A DNA stretch of 64,000 nucleotides from Planoprotostelium fungivorum (Eukaryota; Evosea; Variosea; Cavosteliida; Cavosteliaceae), in the NCBI GenBank assembly GCA_003024175.1, contig MDYQ01000463.1:1-64000 (forward strand). The letters run 5' to 3'. A model generated the notes under the pieces. The model was not told the DNA's origin. It searched no databases and saw only the letters and a program-made list of their open reading frames with translations. Of this stretch, positions 56,797 through 64,000 are shown piece by piece (position 1 is the first letter of the stretch; every line of letters starts with the position of its first letter). A program made the translations under genes and the position numbers.

Positions 56797-56869
56797 TGCC
56801 ACAAACGTGGATCGAACACGTGACCTTTAGATCTTCAGTCTAACGCTCTCCCAACTGAGCTATTGCGGC
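56797..56869 (-). tRNA. tRNA-Phe (anticodon GAA)
   Basis: A 73-nt canonical tRNA starting GCCGCAATAGCTCAGTTGGG. The anticodon loop is CTGAAGA and the T loop GTTCGATC. The acceptor stem pairs GCCGCAA with TTGTGGC (one G-T pair). It has no intron. Confidence 0.96.
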
Positions 56870-57034
56870 TTTCCATTCGCGCCGCTGCAAGGTTCATCTC
56901 GTAGCGTCATTTAAGTCATGTAAGTGAAATGTCGAGCCTGAAAGCAATTGACGTCAGAATCGGGCCGAAAAACGGAGAAACGGAAAAATCCGCCCACTCT
57001 GTACGCGTCAAACCCAGTGACGACACACGCGAAG

Positions 57035-59396
57035 ATGACGCATTACACAGACACCAGCCGTATCGCCTCCATTGTATCCTCCGTTCGGGCAGGCTTCGAT
57101 AGTGGAGTGACTCAATCTATCGAATATAGAAAGGGACAACTGCAAGCATTGAGGAGATGTCTTCTGGAGAACAGAGAGAAGGTGATACGTTCTATGATAC
57201 TCTGTTTTCATGCTCACCTCGATTAGTGGACTGAAGGCGTTGTGAAAGATCTTCGTATGGACAAATTGCTTCAAACGAGTGAGTTTTTCACTTCTTAAAG
57301 ACTTCTGATCGACTTCATCAGGCGAAGTCGACTTCACCGTCGCAGAGATCGACGGAGCTCTGAAGAACATCGACAAATGGGTCCAACCCGAGAGCGTCAA
57401 CGTCCCCATGTCTATGGCCCCAGGTAACGTAGTCGAATGTTCATCACAATCACACATAACAGCCACGGGATACATCATCCGAGAGCCTCTGGGAGTCGTC
57501 TTAAACATCGCCCCCTGGAACTACCCAGTCTCTCTCCTCTTGAAGCCACTCGTTGGAATCATCGCAGCCGGCAATGCAGCTGTCCTCAAGCCCAGCGAGG
57601 TATTTGAAACCTCCAATCCAACTCCACGATTTCATCTCTCACACCGTCCTCCATCGTCTCACCTGCATCACGTCGCATGCACGTCGCTGATGTCTACAGG
57701 TTAGTCACAACACTTCAGAGAATGTGGCCAACTTGGTGCCCAAGTATCTCGATCCCAAGCTCTACGCTGTCGTCTGCGGAGGTGAAGATGACAACGATGT
57801 CTTAATTTTCTGACCTCATGTGCAGGTGTGAAGGAGACAACTGAGCTACTGAAACAGAAGTTCGACCACATCATCTACACTGGAAACGGTACCGTCGCAA
57901 AGATTGTGGCCAGAGCTGCGGCAGAGCACCTCACACCGGTGAGTCCCCGCCAGAAACGGAGGTTTGAATTTTGAGCAGGTGACGTTGGAACTGGGAGGTA
58001 AATCACCCGTTGTGATCGATGACACCATCGACATACCCACTGCGGCAAAGAGACTCGTTTGGGGTAAATTCTTAAACTGTGGTGAGTCATCTTCTACATT
58101 GTCAATGATGGAAGCGCGATCCGATGATGATACGATCATCCAAATCACCATCACCATCTTCTTCATCACCTTCTAAATCGTCACAGGACAGACTTGTGTC
58201 GCTCCCGACTACATCCTGGCGAAACGCAACATCTACCCCAAGATCATGGCCGAGTGTGTCAACGCCCTCCACTCTTTCTATGGAAAAGACGCGAAAATCA
58301 GCAAGGACTATGGAAAGATCATCAACGACAAGTGAGTCACACTCTTTCATTCTTCTCCGTGGTCGAATTTTTCGGCCAAACACGAAGCATCTTTGGCCGA
58401 GTTGGTTAAGGCGCCGTCTTAAGGCGGCGGTTCCTTCGGGAGCATGGGTTCAAGTCCCATAGGATGCATCCATCTTTTTGTCTTTCTTCTCTCTCATCGA
58501 CGTCGACGCTCACACGTGCATCGCACGTGATCATGATGACGATGACGATGTGATGGATTTCTGAATCTTCTCGCAGACACACTCAGCGTATCGCCGATCT
58601 CGTCAAGGGAAACAACGTCTACTACGGAGGAGACTATGATGTCGACAGACACTACTTCCAGCCCACCCTCGTCGACAATCCAAAATTAGACTCGAAGCTC
58701 ATGAGCGAGGAGATCTTCGGCCCCGTCCTTCCCTTCATTCCATTCGATGATGTAGACGATGCCATCAGAATCATCAAGCAGAGAGCGAAGCCACTCGCCC
58801 TCTACATCTTCTCTCAAGATACTGCAACGAGGGTGAGATTCTTTTCTTTTCTCTCCCTCTTATTTTCTTTTCTCTTCCTTTCATTCTCTTGAGAGGATAG
58901 ATGGCTTACGTGTGGGACAGGAGAGAGTATTAAAGAACACGTCTTCCGGTGGTGGTGGAATCAACGAGACAGTCAACCATGTCATCTGCAAGGAGCTTCC
59001 CTTCGGTGGAGGTGAGAAGAAGATATCCGAAACGTCTTTTATTTCATTTTATTTCGTTTAATTTCGGACTTGTCTCATTCGAATGCAGTGGGTGACTCTG
59101 GTGTGGGATCGTACAACGGCAAGCACACCTTCTTGACATGTGAAATTCCATCGAAATTTCAAATCTGACGTTTCTGTACAGTCTCTCACAAGAGGAGTAT
59201 CTTGTCGCGCTCTGGCATGGCCGGATTGGACCCCAGCATCCGTTTCCCGCCATATACCGACTTCAACTTGAAGCTCGTCAAGGTTGTCCAAAAGCTCAAC
59301 CAGCCCAGACCTTCCCTCTCTGTTCTCGTCGGTCTCCTCGCTGTCTTTGCCGCCTACTTCTTCTGGGATCAGATCAAAGCTCGCGCCTTCAATTGA
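57035..59396 (+). CDS. ALDH3: Fatty aldehyde dehydrogenase (ALDH3 type), tail-anchored
   Basis: About thirteen exons encode an NAD(P)-dependent aldehyde dehydrogenase. The ALDH3 hallmarks are N-I-A-P-W-N-Y-P near 57510, the catalytic glutamate in L-E-L-G-G-K-S-P near 57985 and the catalytic cysteine in [13 protein letters not shown] (split by an intron, 58080-58190). E-E-I-F-G-P-V-L-P follows near 58710. The C-terminus has a hydrophobic helix ([15 protein letters not shown]) before a short basic end, as in animal ALDH3A2, which sits in the ER membrane and oxidises long-chain aldehydes. One intron (58332-58576) carries a tRNA-Leu in the same orientation. Confidence 0.94.
58387..58468 (+). tRNA. 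tRNA-Leu (anticodon AAG) inside an ALDH intron
   Basis: Same 82-nt tRNA as the other AAG copies, again with the TCGGCCAAACACGAA leader and a T-rich tail. It lies wholly within a 245-nt intron of the aldehyde dehydrogenase gene, sense to it. Confidence 0.95.
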
Positions 59397-59573
59397 TAGC
59401 AAATAAATACATTCATTACGTATTGCATTTCACTGGGCTGAAAAGTTCTCATGAGAGTACCGCGATGACTCTGTTATCTCTTTTTTTTGGTTATAAAATT
59501 ATCGATCATCGTACGATGAGAGGCGTGAAGGTGATCGGATGGATATTATACAGCTATACACGTTTATAAATCG

Positions 59574-60332
59574 TCTTTGAAGGTATCTTCCACTGCGGGA
59601 TCATCTGATCCCGTGCATTGTGTGTTGGCAAATTCAGTTCGGCAGTCGATGGACAATGAGCAGCGGTTCTTGGCTTCATAACAGACCGACCTACAAGTCA
59701 AACCAAATTGTAACGCTGGATGTTCTTCATCGACACATCTGAAGAGGAGATGTTAGACGTCGAACTTCATCTGATGTGTTGGACACCTCTTAAAGACTTC
59801 GTAACAAGCGAGTTTCTTCAGGCTGCTATTGCAAGCTTCTCGAGATCCTCCAAACTGGCGCAGATCTTGGAATCGCCTGGACAGGTTCACCTTCCATCAC
59901 GACGGCATATTCTCACTTGTAATACACGGCTGCGAGGGCATCTAGATCACCTTTTAGACGTCAGATCGTGGTCATCTTAGAGAGCTCTCACTCTGACCGC
60001 AAGGTGAATAGAGATCGTTATTGATTCCGTCCGTCGCTTTGAATGTGGTACAGTTGCAATACGTGAAGTTTTGTTCCAACATGACGTCTTCACAGAAGCC
60101 AGGATTCTTCACATCATAGTGCAGACAGTGTCCACCGCTGCATTCCTCTAATACTCTCAAATCCATCATATTCGAGAGAATGGAATTAGGCCGGAAGGTG
60201 CTGGGCATCTGTGGCCTCACACTAGCCTCTACATTACGTTCATCAGTGTCTAACGAAAACCACAATCTACTTACCTGTGACTATGATGAGACCAGATAAA
60301 CAGCACAGTAAAAGGCGTGTGTTGAACTTCAT
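59574..60332 (-). CDS. Secreted cysteine-rich protein with Frizzled-CRD-like module
   Basis: The start at 60332 gives a signal peptide (F-N-T-R-L-L-L-C-C-L-S-G-L-I-I-V-T). The next exon has C-S-G-G-H-C, C-E-D-V and Y-C-N-C-T-T. The C-terminal part contains C-N-S-S-L-K-K-L-A-C-Y-E-V-F-K-R-C-P. After an intron it continues T-C-R-S-V-C-Y-E-A-K-N-R-C-S. This is the L-x(3)-C-x(3)-F-x-x-C ... C-R-x-x-C-x-x-A-x-x-x-C pattern of Frizzled cysteine-rich domains. The chain ends soon after without a membrane helix, so it is likely secreted. Exon borders around 59900 are approximate. The ligand is unknown. Confidence 0.65.
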
Positions 60333-60429
60333 CGGTTGCTCTCAAAAACAGCTCATCATTTTGTCGCAGATTCGCAGAACTTTCAGATCACATCACATCC
60401 AACATTCGATCATTATTTGATTAACGGCA

Positions 60430-63177
60430 ATGTCTGGGAGCGGTGAGAGACTGAAGACGTTAAAAACCTACTCACAATATCAGTCGGTCTCACGAAGGGT
60501 GATTGGACGGAATACTTCACCGATGATAGAAAGAAGTATTATCACAACAAGAAGACAAACAGCACGACATGGGATAAGCCCTTAGAGTTTAAATCGACCG
60601 AAGAGGTGAAGAACAAGAGGATAGGATGTGATTATCATCCTGTTAACATGGAACAGCTCGCAGCCACACCTTGTGTTTGGAAGGAATTTACACACGATTC
60701 TGGACGGAAATATTATTACAACAGCAGTACAAAGACGTCGGTTTGGGAAGAGCCAACCGAATACAAATGTGAGATGTCGTTCGAATGAAGCCATCACCTT
60801 CACTTTTCTCATCCATTCTCGCAGTGATCCGCGATGCCCAGGAGATAATGAGACAAAAGTGATTCTTATCGTCACTTAATGGACACTCACTCGATGCAGG
60901 AACGGTGAGCCCGAAATCGACGATAAACCGGCACCCATGTCCGAGAAACAGAAGAACGCCATCTTCCATCAGCTGTTGGAGTCAAAGGTGTCCATCATCT
61001 CTCATACCTCCTCTCATCCATATCCCATCAACGTTCTCATCTGACTCTCGTCTCATCACCCTCCATCTTTCTCATCGTCCATCAGCTCGTGACATCGACG
61101 TGGACATGGGACATGGCCATGAGAGCCATCATCAACGACGAGCGCTACGGGATCCTCCCCTCCCTCTCTGAGAAGAAGGCAAGCTTCACTGAATACGTCA
61201 CAAACAGAAAGAATCACGAGAGAGAAGAGCAGAGGAAGAAGACGGAGAGACAGAAGGAAGCTCTGTTCGACATGCTGAGGAACTGCGAGCACGCCAGGCC
61301 GGGAGCCTCTTGGAGGTGGGTCGTGGAGCATCCGTGGAGCATCTGTGGAGTGATGGAGAATTGATGGGACGACAGGAAGGTCTTGTCGTTCATCGAGTTC
61401 GATCCCAGGCTGAATCCTTTCACACCTCAAGAGCTACCTGGATTGTACGATGACTTTCTATATATCTGGGAGAGAGAGCAGAAGGTGACATCTTTCATCA
61501 TGATGAACGATCATCTCGATGACATGTTCTACATGTTACGATCATCTGATCATGATGCTGATGTGTCGATGATGTCACACGTTGATGATGTGACTCTTCT
61601 GATCTATTAATAGGAGCAAGCAGCTCAGGCCAGGAAGGAAAACATGCAGAAGCTGCTGTCAACCTTCCAGGCCGACAAGACCATCACCTGGGAGTCTGTA
61701 TGGAGACAAGTGAAAGCCGAGTACGAGACGAACGCAGCTTACCAGGCGTTAGACAAGAACGATCGCCTCACCGTCTTCCAAGGTAAGTCATCGGTCATGA
61801 CGATGACCTCCCTCATCACCTCCATGACTGAAAGTGTACCGCAGATTACATGAGAGATCTAGAGAGGGACGAAGAGAACAGAAAGAGAGCCGAGCAGACG
61901 AACAATCGCGTCCGATCGAGGAAGAATCGCGAGGCGTTCCGGGTGAGAGGCACCGTTTCGATCCCCGTCCCCTTCCTTTTTTTTTACCATCCTCAGCGGC
62001 TGCTGTTAGAATGCTACCAAGACGGTAGGCTGGGCCTCCACACGAAGTGGAAAGATTTTCAAGAGTCAATCAAATCGGATGAGAGGTACCTACACATGGT
62101 GGAGCCCACACAGACGGGGTGAGACGTCTCGAAGCAGTCACGTGACTTTCAACTTGAAATTTGGGACATGGGATTTGGGACTGATTTGGGACAGAAGTCT
62201 GCCGAGTGAGTTGTTTGGTGATTTTTTGGATGAGTTAGAGGAAACCTTCATGAAGGAGAGAAAGAAGATCAAAGAGATCGTACAGGTGAAGACTGTCCGT
62301 CTACAACGTTGTAGATTGACGTTTCCAGGAATTACCCGTCGAATTCTCCGTGAAGATGAGCGAGGCAGATTTCCTCGCGGCAATCTCTAGACATCAACTG
62401 TACCAATCTCTCAACCCCAGATTCCACTCCGCCTTCTACCTCGACGTGAGTTTGAAATTCGAATCTTCATTTTGGCGGGAAACTCAACCGTCTCAGTTCA
62501 TGGACCACTTGGCTGAAGAAGAGAAGAGGAGAGTGAAGGCCATAGAGAGTAAGAAGAAGCATGCAGAAGAGAGATTTTTAGATCTTTTGTATGACGCTCA
62601 CGTGAAGCCCGCGACGAAATGGGAGGAGATTCGAGAGGTGAGCGTCTACAACGCCATTGTAGACGGATAAATTGGGACGGTTTTGGGACTGAACGGCAAC
62701 AGACGATCTCGGAAAAATCGGCTTTCCAGGCGATACCGACGGAAGAAGACAGACTCAGATTATTCAATGACTTTGTCACGGTCCGTCACACTGTACGTCT
62801 TAGACATCCTCCTATCATCCACATGTCTCATCATCACCTCGACATGTCTCATCATCACCTCGACATGTCTAATCATCTCGACACATCATCATGTCCATCC
62901 ACAACATCATCACAAGGACACGATGAACGAGTCGATCTCATTTCTATCAGGAATACGAAGGAGGTGATCGAGAGAAACGTCACAAGAAGGAGAAGAAGCA
63001 CAAGAGCCACAAGAGACACCGCGATGATGACAGAGACCGCAGGAGGGATGACAGAAAGAGAAGGGCCAGCGTGAGTCCCCTCCGTCATCATCATCATCAT
63101 CTGATCGAGAGCAGCATGACAGAAGAAGCAGCTCACCACCAGCCGAGATGGAGGAAGGAGAGAGCAGGATCGAATAA
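60430..63177 (+). CDS. PRP40: Pre-mRNA processing factor Prp40 (WW and FF domains)
   Basis: A U1 snRNP-linked splicing factor of about fifteen exons. After M-S-G-S come two WW domains: D-W-T-E-Y-F-T-D-D-R-K-K-Y-Y-H-N near 60500 and W-K-E-F-T-H-D-S-G-R-K-Y-Y-Y-N near 60690. A chain of FF domains follows, for example F-H-Q-L-L-E-S-K, then W-D-M-A-M-R-A-I-I-N-D-E-R-Y near 61110. Others are T-W-E-S-V-W-R-Q-V-K near 61690, K-W-K-D-F-Q-E-S-I and K-W-E-E-I-R-E near 62620. The C-terminus is a Lys/Arg/Asp/His tail (H-K-K-E-K-K-H-K-S-H-K-R-H-R-D-D-D) ending R-I-E at 63177. Its abundance of minimal introns is fitting for the product's own role. Confidence 0.94.
62821..62880. repeat. 21-bp tandem repeat in a Prp40 intron
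   Basis: The unit ACATGTCTCATCATCACCTC (plus G) occurs twice exactly (62821, 62842) and a third time shortened (62863). Confidence 0.9.
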
Positions 63178-63347
63178 ACTCATCATCTTCCGTCTCGTCT
63201 CATCTGCATCGTGTGTTCGACTCTTTAGAACGTGTGAACTTAGTCGACTCATCATCATGAAAAGACATGGTTCGTGAGAGAAGATAAAATCCTTTGCACT
63301 GTGCCTTTTATTATTGTAGCTATCTACGTGTGTGTTGTTGTCATCAT

Positions 63348-64000
63348 CTAAAAGTCCAGCAGTAGTAAATCTTCCAGGGGCACATCATCCAATGACTCGA
63401 ATGTGAAAGGATAAGAATGGACTACTTGTGTGTCCTGCATCGTTTCGAAGAGGACATCTAAAGGGATGAGCTTCCGTTCTCGATGATGATGTGACGTCAC
63501 CTGTCTCTCTCAGAATGTGGTTCTCGGCGTCCATCGTTTCGGCATCGGGAAGATGAAGTTGATGTAGCTCCATGACGTGAGACTTGTGATGTTGTTTGTA
63601 TCCGGGTCCGTTTACGACGGCCAGATCATCAAGCGGCTTGCATTGAGCGAGGTTGGGCAAAAGAGAGCTGTAAGTTTTGAAATCGGGCTGGATAGACGCC
63701 GACGAGGGGGCAGAGGTGAAGGATGGTGAAACTCTTCGAGACGATGAGTCTAGACGGAGACCACCTCTCTTGGTCAACAGCTCTTGCGCTCTCTGTCTCT
63801 TAGAGGAGGGTTTGATCTTCTGCTGTCCTTGTGTCATCTTCTCTGCTTGCTTCCTTTTCAGAGGCTTGTACCGCTCGATTCTCTCGGTCAAGTTCTGAAC
63901 CGTGTTATAATGGTATTTCATCTGATGATGATGCACCTCGTTTGTATAGGGTCCGTTCTCTTCGTAGACTCTCTGAAGTTCTTTTAAGAAGCCACCCGGC
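63348..64000 (-). CDS. Four-copy family, member D (cut by the window end)
   Basis: Only the C-terminal half is in the window. It begins with G-G-F-L-K-E-L-Q-R-V-Y-E-E-N-G-P-Y, the counterpart of F-F-E-E-L-Q-S-V-Y-E-Q-N-G-P-H in member C. An intron ending near 63902 leads to a basic part with K-M-T-Q-G-Q-Q-K-I-K-P-S-S-K-R-Q-R-A-Q-E-L, very like member B. The acidic tail ends P-L-E-D-L-L-L-L-D-F at 63348, the kind of hydrophobic/acidic mix seen in activation domains. The conserved N-terminal core should lie just beyond base 64000. Confidence 0.55.

Overview
The window reads as nuclear DNA of a unicellular eukaryote with a compact genome. Almost every gene is cut by many very short introns, mostly 35-70 nt and some possibly about 24 nt, with GTGAG-type donors and CAG or TAG acceptors. 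Spacers between genes are usually a few hundred bases, both strands are used, and tRNA genes of eukaryotic type are present. The gene mix (AP-5 beta, NR2C2AP, UBE2J, Spt4, Sly1, Prp40, eukaryotic glutathione synthetase, EVH1/RhoGEF/MORN signalling, a Frizzled-type cysteine-rich domain, an FtsX/MacB-type permease, a helicase-associated domain) suits a free-living protist. An amoebozoan is my best guess, but that is inference and I did not identify a species.

Left part (1-18.7 kb): AP-5 beta subunit (-), an unidentified split coding region (+), a repetitive Pro/Glu-rich protein (+), a tRNA-Leu, a large FtsX-type permease (+) with a second tRNA-Leu in one of its introns, a third tRNA-Leu, a flavin monooxygenase-like protein (+), a small Cys/Ala-rich protein (+), a short ribophorin II/Swp1 (-) and Spt4 (+).

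Middle (18.7-47.4 kb): the first three of four copies of an unrecognised, probably DNA-binding-like gene family (A 19.2-20.8 kb, B 29.2-32.6 kb, C 45.7-47.0 kb; the fourth, D, runs off the right end at 63.3-64.0 kb). Between them lie a membrane-anchored E2 (UBE2J), NR2C2AP, a GT90 glycosyltransferase, a Gfo/Idh/MocA dehydrogenase, a small CxxCxGxG zinc-finger protein, a GH31 alpha-glucosidase, a helicase-associated-domain protein, a PSI-like membrane protein, a large EVH1-DH-PH-MORN protein, a tRNA-Leu and a decayed YKT6-like gene. Copy B carries a 5'-truncated LINE with a restriction-like endonuclease in an intron.

Right part (47.3-64 kb): a tRNA-Leu, Sly1 (-), a protein kinase (+), glutathione synthetase (+), a small membrane protein (-), an LEA-like helical protein (+), a doubtful small membrane ORF, tRNA-Phe (-), fatty aldehyde dehydrogenase (+) with a tRNA-Leu in an intron, a Frizzled-CRD-like secreted protein (-) and Prp40 (+).

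Gene order shows no operon-like logic. Several products share the secretory and endosomal route (Sly1, decayed Ykt6, AP-5 beta, Swp1, UBE2J, GT90, GH31). The most unusual signals are the four-copy family with an IPT/Rel-like core and acidic tail, the scattered tRNA-Leu cassettes whose leader is complementary to the tRNA itself, and the recurring sequence modules (GTTGTAGAT, GAAATTTC-type palindromes, CCCGCC) inside introns of unrelated genes.
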